Shown here in pieces: positions 1 to 8,936 of a stretch of DNA of 64,000 nucleotides; position 1 is the stretch's first letter; each line of letters opens with the position of its first letter. The position numbers were made by a program, and so were the translations under genes. The notes under the pieces are model-generated. The model was not told the DNA's origin and made no database searches. It was given only the letters and a program-made list of their open reading frames with translations. Location: assembly GCF_011752995.1 (NCBI RefSeq), contig NZ_VWWL01000007.1:124001-188000 (forward strand), read 5' to 3'. The DNA comes from Burkholderia sp. Ax-1724. Lineage in GTDB: Bacteria; Pseudomonadota; Gammaproteobacteria; Burkholderiales; Burkholderiaceae.

Positions 1-928
1 TCGTCAGCGTGCCCGAGACTTTGGCCGTGTAGGTCGTGCTCTTGGCAAGCCTCGCGGTCGGCACGCACATGGCCTCGCGCGTCGCGTCGGAGTTGTTCGA
101 GCTGTCTGTCTCAATGCACGGCACGTTCGCGCCCGAGGCATCCGTGATCGTGAACGACACGTTCGAGAACGCCGCGTTGTCGCCGCCCGTGAGCGTCACC
201 GGGTAGCCGACCACCGTGCTTTCCAACGCCGGCTGCGCCGCGACCGGGTTCGGGCTTTCGTTCGCGAACCACCCCGTGTTCACGCCCGTCATGCCGCTAT
301 ACGGCCAGGCGACCAGTTGGTTATCCGCGATGACCTGCTTATAGTCGGCGAAGTCGACCGTGAGGGTCGAGAGCTGGGCCGAGCTCGTCGCGTTCGCGAC
401 ACCCGCTCCCGCATGGACCGAGTCGAACAACATCACAGCGCGATGGAAGGGCGCGTCGAAAAGTGCTTCGATCGCTTCCGTCGAGCTTGCGAAGGGGCCG
501 GAGAAGCCAGCGGTGACTTCGCCGACCGAGCTGGTCGAGTAATACAAGTTCACGCGGTCGCTGGGCGTCGCGCCCGTGTAGCCAGTCTGACCAGAAGTCT
601 CGACGTGTCCCACCGTGTTGTTGTCTTGCTCCCAGAGCGAGTGGTTGGCCGCCGCTTGCGCGACGCCCGATTGCGACGTCAGCGCGGCAAGGCCGACCTG
701 TGCGCGCATGTTGTTGATGTAGCCGAGCGCGTCGGTCGCGGTGTCGCCGGTGGCGGAGAAAACGCCAGAGGCCGAAGCGCCCGGAGCCGAAAGGAGCGCG
801 ACAGTCGACGCGTTCGTGGAGCTGCCTGAGCCGGCCCCCGTCGACGCGTTGCCGCCCGGCGAGCCACCCCCGCCGCCGCAGGCGGCAAGACCCCCCGCGG
901 CCAGGGCCGCGATGATTGTTCTCTTCAT
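1..928 (-). CDS. CAP (SCP/PR-1-like, YkwD-type) domain lipoprotein, 3' part cut by window edge
   Basis: Own minus-strand translation from ATG at 928: MKRTIIAALAAGGLAACGGGGGSPGG... (lipobox LAAC), then ALGYINNMRAQVGLAALTSQSGVAQAAANHSLWEQDNNTVGHVET, typical of CAP domains. No stop before position 1. Not in the ORF track because it runs off the window. Confidence 0.8.
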   Translation of the reverse strand, partial: MKRTIIAALAAGGLAACGGGGGSPGGNASTGAGSGSSTNASTVALLSAPGASASGVFSATGDTATDALGYINNMRAQVGLAALTSQSGVAQAAANHSLWEQDNNTVGHVETSGQTGYTGATPSDRVNLYYSTSSVGEVTAGFSGPFASSTEAIEALFDAPFHRAVMLFDSVHAGAGVANATSSAQLSTLTVDFADYKQVIADNQLVAWPYSGMTGVNTGWFANESPNPVAAQPALESTVVGYPVTLTGGDNAAFSNVSFTITDASGANVPCIETDSSNNSDATREAMCVPTARLAKSTTYTAKVSGTLT

Positions 929-981
929 GTTGTTCTCGCTAATCGTTGCTCAAAACGGCCGACGCGAGCGTCCGCCAGCCT

Positions 982-1027
982 TAAATTGATCCAAGGCGTC
1001 TATATCGTAACTCCAGACGTCAATTTA
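982..1027. promoter_or_regulatory. Nested inverted repeats in the divergent CAP lipoprotein / XRE intergenic region
   Basis: TAAATTGA (982-989) and TCAATTTA (1020-1027) are exact reverse complements; inside them CGTCT (997-1001) pairs with AGACG (1015-1019). Confidence 0.45.
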
Positions 1028-1092
1028 TGAACGTCCCGCGTAGCGAGAATGACGCGAAACGTCGTTTTTTTGCAGCAAGCGGGGAGGAAGCC

Positions 1093-1551
1093 ATGAAAGG
1101 CGAGGGCGTCGGCGAAGAACTCGCCAAAAGAGTGGGGGCGGCCATTGCCGCCCAAAGAAAGGCTGCGGGATACACCCAGGCGCGCGTCGGCGACCTGCTG
1201 GGTCTCGAAAAAGAGACGGTCTCGCGCATAGAGACGGGCAGCATCGCCCCGACGTTGTTCAGGCTCGGGCAATTCGCCGAGCTGTTTCATTGCCCCATTT
1301 CCGCGCTCTTCGGGGAATACCGGGGAAAATCAGGCGAAGACGGCGCGGAAATCGCCGAGCTGATCGCCGATTTGTCGCCGGAGGCGCGCCGGTCGGCGCT
1401 CAGGATGCTGTCGGAGTTCGCGGCGATTGCCCGCGAGCGCGAAGATTTGCGCGAACAGGTGGAAAGGCTGCGCGCGGAGCTTGAACATCGCGTTTTGTCC
1501 GAATCTCTGCCGTCAGCGCCGGCCAAGACGCGGCAACGCTCGAAGCTTTGA
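1093..1551 (+). CDS. XRE-family helix-turn-helix regulator with C-terminal coiled-coil-like segment
   Basis: AIAAQRKAAGYTQARVGDLLGLEKETVSRIETGSIAPTLFRLGQFAELF is an HTH_3 motif. ATG at 1093 follows ggggaggaag (strong RBS); the longer ORF start at 1027 lacks an RBS. Confidence 0.85.
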   Translation: MKGEGVGEELAKRVGAAIAAQRKAAGYTQARVGDLLGLEKETVSRIETGSIAPTLFRLGQFAELFHCPISALFGEYRGKSGEDGAEIAELIADLSPEARRSALRMLSEFAAIAREREDLREQVERLRAELEHRVLSESLPSAPAKTRQRSKL

Positions 1552-1786
1552 CGCGGGAGCGCTCCCCGGAGTCAAAAGCGGCTTTCCATGATTGCGGGCG
1601 CAGAAGCGTCGCCCACAACCATTCGCCATTCTCCGCAGCGGTCACGCGTCAAGGGTGTGCTGCGCCGAGCGCTCGCGCTCGCCCTTGACCCGGGAATCGA
1701 TGAAGGTTGGCCAGCAGCAACAAAGCGAATCCGAGCGCGTGTTGGCGGTCTCGACACGACGACGGTTCGGGCGCCTTCAAAATTTC

Positions 1787-1844
1787 CGTTGACGTTTTCG
1801 AGAATTTGCACAAAAATCCGGTTGACGTTCTTCCCGATATGCAC
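1787..1844. repeat. Two imperfect direct repeats, each containing TTGACG, upstream of the 198-aa ORF
   Basis: cGTTGACGTTtTcgaGAatTtGCACA (from 1787) and gGTTGACGTTcTtccCGatAtGCACA (from 1820), period 33 bp; ORF start at 1865. Confidence 0.5.
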
Positions 1845-1864
1845 ATTCAAGAAACGGCGCCTAA

Positions 1865-2461
1865 ATGTCCCTTCCTCTTCCCGAAGCGTTTCACCCGGCG
1901 CTGAGCGCCGATCGTTTGTCTGTCATTGCGTCCATTCTCATCGCTGAGCACTTCTCGACCGCCACGGCGCTGCAAAGTGATTACGACGACGGCTACACGC
2001 GGGGCTGCACTCGTTTTGGCCGCCAACGCAACCGGCTCAAATCGACGGCGCTGTCGGGCGAACACGACTGGTTGGATCTGCGCCATGGCGGCAATGATCT
2101 GGTCTTCACAATCGGCGGCATTCCTTGCCGTTTCGCCGCTGACGATCCGACCAACCCGACGAAGCCGGCGGTTCTCGACGCCACGCCGATTCAGCAGGGC
2201 TTCTTTGGTGAAGTTGAAAGCGGCGTTCCCTGCAAGTTCTGCTTTGTGCTTGACGGCGGCTACGCCGAGGCGGATGACCCGCGCGTCGTCTTCTTGGGCG
2301 AAGACTCTGCGGGCGTGGTGAAGTGCAAGTGGGTGTCCGACACTGCTCGCGCGCTGCATGCTGTCGCCGCCGAGACGCCGCCGCCCAAGGAGATGGGCAA
2401 GCCGCGTGTCGCTCCGAAGCGCTCCGACGCAGGCGACGAAGACGCCGCTGTCACGTCATGA
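1865..2461 (+). CDS. Hypothetical protein (198 aa), family not recognised
   Basis: Complete ORF whose stop overlaps the start of the following HTH-ImmA/IrrE gene (ATGA), consistent with translational coupling. Confidence 0.65.
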   Translation: MSLPLPEAFHPALSADRLSVIASILIAEHFSTATALQSDYDDGYTRGCTRFGRQRNRLKSTALSGEHDWLDLRHGGNDLVFTIGGIPCRFAADDPTNPTKPAVLDATPIQQGFFGEVESGVPCKFCFVLDGGYAEADDPRVVFLGEDSAGVVKCKWVSDTARALHAVAAETPPPKEMGKPRVAPKRSDAGDEDAAVTS

Positions 2462-3588
2462 TGTTCATCGGGTCCAACCTGCGCACGGCGCGTCTATTTC
2501 ACGGGTTGTCCCTGCAAGAGCTGGGCGAGCGGATTGAACGCTCAAAGCAGTTTCTTAGCCGCATCGAGGCGGGCGTCGACGCGCCGACAACCGCGCTCGT
2601 CGACGCCTTCTGCTCCGAGCTGAAAGTCCTGCCCGAGTTCTTCATGGAGCCGGACCCCATGCCGATTGCCGACGAGCAGTGTCATTTTCGCAAGCAACTC
2701 ACGACAAAGGTCGCGCTGCGGCAAGTGGCGCGAGCGAAGGGCGAGCTGTTGAAGCGAATGGTTAACGCGCTCGAAGAGCATCTTGATCTGCCGCAATACA
2801 ACTTCGACGAGGGCGATGGCTCGTCGGCGGATTCGATTGAGCGCGCGGCCGAGCGCGCTCGCGCTCATTGGGACCTCGGGCTCGGCCCAATCCAGAACAT
2901 GACCCGCGTTGCGGAGAACGCGGGAGCTGTCGTGGTTCCGCTGAACGGGTTGGCCTCGGAGATCGACGCGATCTCGTTCGCCACCCGCAGGCCGGTTATC
3001 GGCGTGAATCCGGAGGGGAGGTCGGCTTGCCGAACGCGCTTCGGTATCGCGCACGAAGTGGGGCACTTCTTTTTGCACGTTGGTGTGCAGACGGGCGACA
3101 AAATGACGGAGTCCCAGGCAAATCGTTTTGCCAGTTCGTTTCTCATGCCCGGTCGGTATTTCGCCCCCGAGTGCCGCGCTGCGCTGCGCGGTAGCCGGTT
3201 GAACTGGGCAGCGTTGTCCGAGATCAAGATGAGATGGGGCGTTTCGAAAGCGGCGGCACTTTACCGAGGAAGACAACTGGGTGTCTTTTCTGATGAGCAA
3301 TACAGGAGCGGCGTTATCGGTTTGACACGGCACGGCGAAGCGAGAGTCGAGGTGGAGGACGTGAAGATGCAGCCAGAGCAACCGGAGCTGGTTGTGGACA
3401 GCGTTGAGGTGTTGCGCGAGTCCTTTGGCATTTCACAGGAAGACATCGCGCGTCAGATGCGTGTCGAGCCTGCGCTTCTTCGTGAGCTTCTTTCGAGCCA
3501 GGCGGAAGCGATTGAGACGCCAGCCACGAACGTTGTGCGATTTCCGATAAGCAGAGCCTCGCGTCTGCCGCGAACCGTGGACCATTGA
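2458..3588 (+). CDS. XRE HTH / ImmA-IrrE family metallo-endopeptidase fusion (COG2856-like)
   Basis: N-terminal HTH (NLRTARLFHGLSLQELGERIERSKQFLSRIEAG); central zinc-protease motif RFGIAHEVGHFFLH...ESQANRFASSFLMP. Start set at the ATGA overlap rather than the upstream ORF start 2323. Confidence 0.88.
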   Translation: MMFIGSNLRTARLFHGLSLQELGERIERSKQFLSRIEAGVDAPTTALVDAFCSELKVLPEFFMEPDPMPIADEQCHFRKQLTTKVALRQVARAKGELLKRMVNALEEHLDLPQYNFDEGDGSSADSIERAAERARAHWDLGLGPIQNMTRVAENAGAVVVPLNGLASEIDAISFATRRPVIGVNPEGRSACRTRFGIAHEVGHFFLHVGVQTGDKMTESQANRFASSFLMPGRYFAPECRAALRGSRLNWAALSEIKMRWGVSKAAALYRGRQLGVFSDEQYRSGVIGLTRHGEARVEVEDVKMQPEQPELVVDSVEVLRESFGISQEDIARQMRVEPALLRELLSSQAEAIETPATNVVRFPISRASRLPRTVDH

Positions 3589-3698
3589 CAGGTCGCGGCC
3601 CGGGGCGGAGACGGCCCGGGCGCGAAAGCGATTGCGAGTGGCGTCAGTGTGAAAGTTCGAGTTTGCTTAACTCGTCGACGCGCAAACCGTGCCGCCTT

Positions 3699-5213
3699 TC
3701 ATGGCCGCAAATTCTTCGCCAGCCAATCGTTCCATCGTCCCGGCGAGTAGCGCAAACCGTCCAGGTCGAGCCCGGGATATTGGAGCCTTGGCAACACCAG
3801 CTCGGCGAGCTGCGCGGGCGTGAACTTCGCTTTGTAGCGCGAGGCGCCCATCCCCTCGGCCTTGTGGCCGATCCATTCGTCAATCTGCACCGGGTTCGCG
3901 CCGCTGGCGTGCAACGCCGTCTCGGCCGTGTCGCGGAAGCTGTGGAACACTTTGCGGCGCGGCTGATGGACGCCGACATCCGGAAGATGCTTCTCGTTGA
4001 AGTCGCGACTGATGTATTTCTCCCGCTTGCCGAGCGAATCCATGGGCAAGTGCGGGAATAGGCGCGCGCCGCCCGAGTCCTTGACGTCCTTCGCATAAGC
4101 AAGCAGTCCCAGGCGAATCAGCTCCGGGTGCATCGGGATCGTTCGCACAGAGTCCGCGTTCTTGGTGCGCGTCGGATTGTCGCCGCGCGGATCGTGGTCG
4201 ATCCGAATGCACGGCAGGCCGTCGACCTCTTCAAGGTCCGACAAGCGAAGCTGCGCGATCTCGTTTGCTCGCGCCCCGGTGAACAGGGCGATCAGGGGCG
4301 CCCAAAACTGATGCGGCCTCTTGGCCCGGTTGTATCGCTCTGGTTCGAAGATCAGCCGCAGCTCGTCAAGCGTGAACGCCTCTGCGCCGCCCTCGTCGCT
4401 TCGCGTCGGCGAGGGCCGGGCAACCCCTTCAAGCGGATTCGGGCCGGGATGCCGGCCATTGCCGACCGCCCACCTGAGAAACAGCTCGGACGCGTTGATC
4501 TGCGAGCGGACGGTCTTCGGGTTCAGAGGCTTGCCGTTGGCCCCTGGTGCGAGCAGCCCCTCCGCGTAGCGGATGCACTGGCCGCGAGAAATCGCGTGGA
4601 CCATCGTGTCCGGGCCGCCGATCGCGCGGGCGAGCCCGGCGAGTGCGGTCGCGTAAGCCTTTCTCGTCGAGCCCGCTAACGCCCCGAGGTGCGAGAGCCA
4701 TGCGGCGATCGCTTCGTCGAGCTTCTGCGGCACATCCACAGCCACGGGCGCTCGTGGCGCGAGCCCGATCGCCGCCGCCAGCTCGTCGCGCTCTGCGAGC
4801 TGCGCCGCGCTCGGCTCGCCCGCCATGCGTTGCCGGTTCCTCGCGTGCATCCGCTCGGCCATGGCCGCGAACTCGCGCAGCTCTTCGGCCTCGCGGCCTG
4901 GCGTGGTTTCGAGCCGATCCGCCGAAACGACGCCATTTGGCTCGATGCGCAGGCCCTCGACGATGAGACGGCGAATCGCCTGCGCGTCGATGTTGTCGGG
5001 ATCGAATGCCACCAGCCGCCTCGCTTGATCAATGATGGGGATGAGTTTAGCCGACAGCGCGTAGGCTAAGAGGCGGGCGGTGGCCGGGTTCTTCGTGGCC
5101 AGGGAGCGTTTGATTTCCCCCTGGCCGAGGGCGGCTTGAAGCGGGGAGGGCAGGACGAGGCGAAACGAATAAACGCCGTGTCGAGAACGGCGAAGGTGCG
5201 ACGCTAGGCGCAT
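3699..5213 (-). CDS. Tyrosine-type site-specific recombinase/integrase
   Basis: GARANEIAQLRLSD (catalytic R), HSFRDTAETAL (HxxR), IGHKAEGM...SRYKAKF (GH...Y); N-terminal MRLASHLRRSRHGVYSFRLVLPSPLQ typical of integrases. Next to a tRNA 3' end. Confidence 0.9.
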   Translation of the reverse strand: MRLASHLRRSRHGVYSFRLVLPSPLQAALGQGEIKRSLATKNPATARLLAYALSAKLIPIIDQARRLVAFDPDNIDAQAIRRLIVEGLRIEPNGVVSADRLETTPGREAEELREFAAMAERMHARNRQRMAGEPSAAQLAERDELAAAIGLAPRAPVAVDVPQKLDEAIAAWLSHLGALAGSTRKAYATALAGLARAIGGPDTMVHAISRGQCIRYAEGLLAPGANGKPLNPKTVRSQINASELFLRWAVGNGRHPGPNPLEGVARPSPTRSDEGGAEAFTLDELRLIFEPERYNRAKRPHQFWAPLIALFTGARANEIAQLRLSDLEEVDGLPCIRIDHDPRGDNPTRTKNADSVRTIPMHPELIRLGLLAYAKDVKDSGGARLFPHLPMDSLGKREKYISRDFNEKHLPDVGVHQPRRKVFHSFRDTAETALHASGANPVQIDEWIGHKAEGMGASRYKAKFTPAQLAELVLPRLQYPGLDLDGLRYSPGRWNDWLAKNLRP

Positions 5214-5269
5214 GGGTTCACTCAGTAAGAGTGGACCACCGCTTTGGACCCCCCAGCGTATCGCTGAAA

Positions 5270-5302
5270 AGAAAAAAGCCCTGAAAAATCAGGGCTTTTT
5301 TG
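5270..5302 (-). terminator. Rho-independent terminator downstream of tRNA-Met
   Basis: aaaaaagccctgaaaaatcagggctttttt: GCCCTGA/TCAGGGC stem flanked by A and T tracts. Confidence 0.8.
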
Positions 5303-5306
5303 ATAC

Positions 5307-5383
<77 letters not shown>

Positions 5384-5489
5384 GAAAGAAGCGAGATTAT
5401 GCTGACGCAGCCGGAAGCTGTCAACCCCCGGCCCACAACTTTTTCAGACAGCCCGGACTACTACCTGAGCACAGTCCCCAGACACCCCC

Positions 5490-7148
5490 TCAATCCTTCG
5501 CATAAATATCCGAGTCCTTGGTCTCGCGCACGAACAGCATGCCGATCACGAAGGTGACCACCGCGATCACGATCGGATACCAGAGCCCCGAGTAGATGTT
5601 GCCCTTCGCCGCCACGATCGCGAACGCGGTCGCCGGCAGGAAGCCGCCGAACCAGCCGTTGCCGATGTGATACGGCAGCGACATCGACGTATAGCGGATG
5701 CGCGTCGGGAACATCTCCACCAGCATCGCCGCGATCGGCCCGTACACCATCGTCACGTAGATCACGAGGATCGTCAGGATCACGATGCTCATCGGCCAGT
5801 TGATCTGCGCGGGGTTGGCCTTCGGCGGATAGCCGGCGGCCTTCAGCGTCGCGGCGAGCGTCGTCTCGAACAGCTTGGTTTGCTCCTTCGCGTCGGGCGC
5901 GTGGCCGTCGAACGTGTTGACGACGGTGTCGCCCACGCGGATCTGCGCGATCGTGCCGGCCGGCGCCGCGACGTTGTCATAGTTCAGGCCGGCCCGCGAG
6001 AGCGCGCCCTTCGCGATGTCGCACGAGGTCACGAACTTCGCCGTGCCCACCGGGTTGAACTGGAACGAGCACTCGGCCGGATCGGCGATCACGACGATCG
6101 GCGACTTCGCCGTCGCCGCTTCGAGCGCCGGGTTCGTGTAGTGCGTGAGCGCCTTGAAGAGCGGGAAGTACGTCAGCGCGGCGATCAGCAGGCCGGCCAT
6201 GATGATCGGCTTGCGGCCGATCCTGTCCGACAGCGAGCCGAAGAACAGGAAGAACGGCGTGCCGATCAGGAGCGCGAGCGCGATCATGATGTTGGCGCTG
6301 GTGCCGTCGACCTTCAGCGTCTGAGTGAGGAAGAACAGCGTGTAGAACTGGCCCGTGTACCAGACCACAGCCTGGCCGGCCGTCAAGCCGAGCAGCGCGA
6401 GAATCACGACCTTCAGGTTCTTCCACTGGCCGAACGCCTCGGAGAGCGGCGCCTTCGAGGTCTTGCCCTCGGCCTTGATGCGCTCGAACACCGGCGACTC
6501 GTGCAGTTGCAGGCGAATCCACACCGACACCGCGAGCAGCAGGATCGACACGATGAACGGAATACGCCAGCCCCATGTGCCGAACGCGTCTTCGCCCATG
6601 AACGTGCGCACGCCGAGAATCACGAGCAGCGACAGGAACAGGCCGAGCGTGGCGGTGGTCTGGATCCACGCCGTGTAGAAGCCGCGCCGGTTCGCCGGTG
6701 CATGTTCGGCGACGTAGGTCGCGGCGCCGCCGTATTCGCCGCCGAGCGCGAGGCCCTGTAGCAGCCGCATCGCGATGAAGATCACCGGCGAAGCGATGCC
6801 GATCGACGCATAGCCGGGCAGGAAGCCGACGAGGAACGTCGACAGGCCCATGATGATGATCGTGACGAGGAACGTGTACTTGCGCCCGACCATGTCGCCG
6901 AGACGCCCGAACACGATCGCGCCGAACGGCCGCACCGCGAAGCCTGCCGCGAAGCTCAGCAGCGTGAAGATGAACCCCGCGGTCGGATTGACGCCGGAGA
7001 AAAAGCTCTTGCTGATGAAGGCCGCGAGCGAGCCGGCCAGATAAAAATCGTACCACTCGAAAACCGTGCCCAGCGACGATGCGAAGATCACCCGCTTCTC
7101 ATCGCGCGTCATCGGCACGTGCGAGATTTGCCCGCCAACGGTAGCCAT
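5490..7148 (-). CDS. MFS transporter, metabolite:H+ symporter (MHS) type
   Basis: ASSLGTVFEWYDFYLAGSLAAF, RPFGAIVFGRLGDMVGRKYTF, GLALGGEYGGAATYVAEHAP are MHS-family signatures. Confidence 0.9.
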   Translation of the reverse strand: MATVGGQISHVPMTRDEKRVIFASSLGTVFEWYDFYLAGSLAAFISKSFFSGVNPTAGFIFTLLSFAAGFAVRPFGAIVFGRLGDMVGRKYTFLVTIIIMGLSTFLVGFLPGYASIGIASPVIFIAMRLLQGLALGGEYGGAATYVAEHAPANRRGFYTAWIQTTATLGLFLSLLVILGVRTFMGEDAFGTWGWRIPFIVSILLLAVSVWIRLQLHESPVFERIKAEGKTSKAPLSEAFGQWKNLKVVILALLGLTAGQAVVWYTGQFYTLFFLTQTLKVDGTSANIMIALALLIGTPFFLFFGSLSDRIGRKPIIMAGLLIAALTYFPLFKALTHYTNPALEAATAKSPIVVIADPAECSFQFNPVGTAKFVTSCDIAKGALSRAGLNYDNVAAPAGTIAQIRVGDTVVNTFDGHAPDAKEQTKLFETTLAATLKAAGYPPKANPAQINWPMSIVILTILVIYVTMVYGPIAAMLVEMFPTRIRYTSMSLPYHIGNGWFGGFLPATAFAIVAAKGNIYSGLWYPIVIAVVTFVIGMLFVRETKDSDIYAKD

Positions 7149-7388
7149 AGGTCGTCTCCCATATTGATATGCACACGGATCGCCGGCTCAGGCGTTCCCG
7201 TGCAACCGATTATTGGAGTGGAAACTTACGGCCTACTGACGCGGCGGCCGGGCAGGGGATGTCCCTGATAAATCGGCGAACGAACCGTCAACATGCGTTC
7301 AATGTCGCACAAGACACGCTTAATTGTGCCTAATTGTCGAGCGTGTATCTCAAAATTGCGGATGTGCGATACCTGACGTCAGGCCGCG

Positions 7389-8927
7389 TTAGGGTAAGTC
7401 CCGCCCCCGTTCGGGCACCTGCAAGCTGATGCGCACGAGCGTTCCCGCGAGTCGCGGCGACTCCTGGTAGACGTTGTCGTCGATGGTCATCTCGCCGCCG
7501 TGCATCGCCGCGATCTCGCGCACGATCGCGAGCCCGAGGCCGCTGCCGTCGCCCTCGCGGCCGAGAATCCGGTAGAAGCGCTCGACCACGCGCGAGCGTT
7601 CGGCGGCCGGAATGCCGAGGCCGGTGTCCTCGACTTCGAGATGCACGAGCCGCGCGGCCGCGTCGTTGCGCACGCGCACGGTAATGCGCCCGCCCGCCGG
7701 CGTATAGCGGATCGCGTTGTCGATCAGGTTCGACAGCAGTTCGCGCAGCATCACCGGATTGCCGGCCACTTCGACCGGCTCGTCGGGCGCCTCGTAGCCA
7801 AGGTCCATCTCCTTGGCGAGCGCGGGCTGCACCCATTCGCGCACCGCGCTGCGCGCGAGTTCGCCGAGTTCGACCGGCGTGAAGATCTGTCCCGAGCGGC
7901 GGTTTTCCGCGCGTGCGAGCGCGAGCAATTGCGTGACGAGCCGCGCGGCGTGCTCGGAACTGGTCGCGATCTGTTCGAGCGAGCGATGCACCTCGGCCGA
8001 CGCGTTCTGCCGCAGCGCCAGCTCGGCCTGGGTGCGCAGGCCGGCGAGCGGCGTTTTCATCTGATGCGCAGCGTCGGCGATGAAGCGCTTCTGCAACTCC
8101 ATGTTCTGTTCGAGGCGCGTGAGCAGATCGTTGAACGAGGTGACGAGCGGCTCGATTTCGGGCGGCGCGCGCTGCGCTTCGAGTGGCGACAGGTCGTCCG
8201 GGCGCCGCGCGCGGATGTGCGCCTGCAGCGCATGCAGTGGCGCGAGCCCGCGCGACAGGCCGAACCACACGAGCAGGATCGCGAGCGGCAGGATCACGAA
8301 TTGCGGCAGGATCACGCCCTTGATGATGTCGTTGGCGAGCTGGCTGCGCTTGTCGAGCGTTTCGGCGACCTGCACGAGCACGGGCTGCGCGTCGCGCGTC
8401 TGCGGAAACTCGACGGTCGTGTAGGCGACGCGGATGTCGTTGCCGCGCAGCACGTCGTCGCGGAATTCGACGATGCCCGGTTGCGGCCGGTCTTCTTCGT
8501 GCGGCAGCGGCATGTCGCGCTCGCCCGCGACCAGTTCGCCGCGCGTGCCGAGCACCTGGTAGAACACGCTGTCGACGTTGTCCGCGCGCAGGAAATCGCG
8601 CGTCGAGTCGGGCAGCGACAGCTCCGCGACGCCGTTGACCGGATGGATCTGGCGCGCGAGCACGTAGGCGTCGGTTTCGAGCGCGCGGTCGAACGGGCCG
8701 TTCGCGATCGACTTGGCGACCAGATAGGTGACCGCGAGGCTCATCGGCCAGAGCAGCAGCAGCGGCGCGAGCATCCAGTCGAGAATTTCGCCGAACAGCG
8801 AGCGCGGGCGCGCCTCGGCGGCGGCTTCGGTTTCGTCGGGCGGGGCGAACGGGTTGGCGTAGCGCGCGTCGCGCGCCTCGTCGAGGTCCGCCGCGTGCGC
8901 CGGGGCACGGTCAGCGCGTGCGGACAT
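7389..8927 (-). CDS. Sensor histidine kinase (TctE/QseC type)
   Basis: FIADAAHQMKTPLAGLRTQAEL (H box), NLIDNAIRYTPAGG (N box), DTGLGIP...GSGLGLAIVREI (G boxes). Confidence 0.93.
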   Translation of the reverse strand: MSARADRAPAHAADLDEARDARYANPFAPPDETEAAAEARPRSLFGEILDWMLAPLLLLWPMSLAVTYLVAKSIANGPFDRALETDAYVLARQIHPVNGVAELSLPDSTRDFLRADNVDSVFYQVLGTRGELVAGERDMPLPHEEDRPQPGIVEFRDDVLRGNDIRVAYTTVEFPQTRDAQPVLVQVAETLDKRSQLANDIIKGVILPQFVILPLAILLVWFGLSRGLAPLHALQAHIRARRPDDLSPLEAQRAPPEIEPLVTSFNDLLTRLEQNMELQKRFIADAAHQMKTPLAGLRTQAELALRQNASAEVHRSLEQIATSSEHAARLVTQLLALARAENRRSGQIFTPVELGELARSAVREWVQPALAKEMDLGYEAPDEPVEVAGNPVMLRELLSNLIDNAIRYTPAGGRITVRVRNDAAARLVHLEVEDTGLGIPAAERSRVVERFYRILGREGDGSGLGLAIVREIAAMHGGEMTIDDNVYQESPRLAGTLVRISLQVPERGRDLP

Positions 8928-8936
8928 CGCGGGCCT

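Noticed and set aside
1-3700. Duplicate of the tRNA-Met 3' end as a distal att site
   Set aside because: Scanned by eye for ggcgaatcagggactcgaacc and its complement; no convincing copy found.
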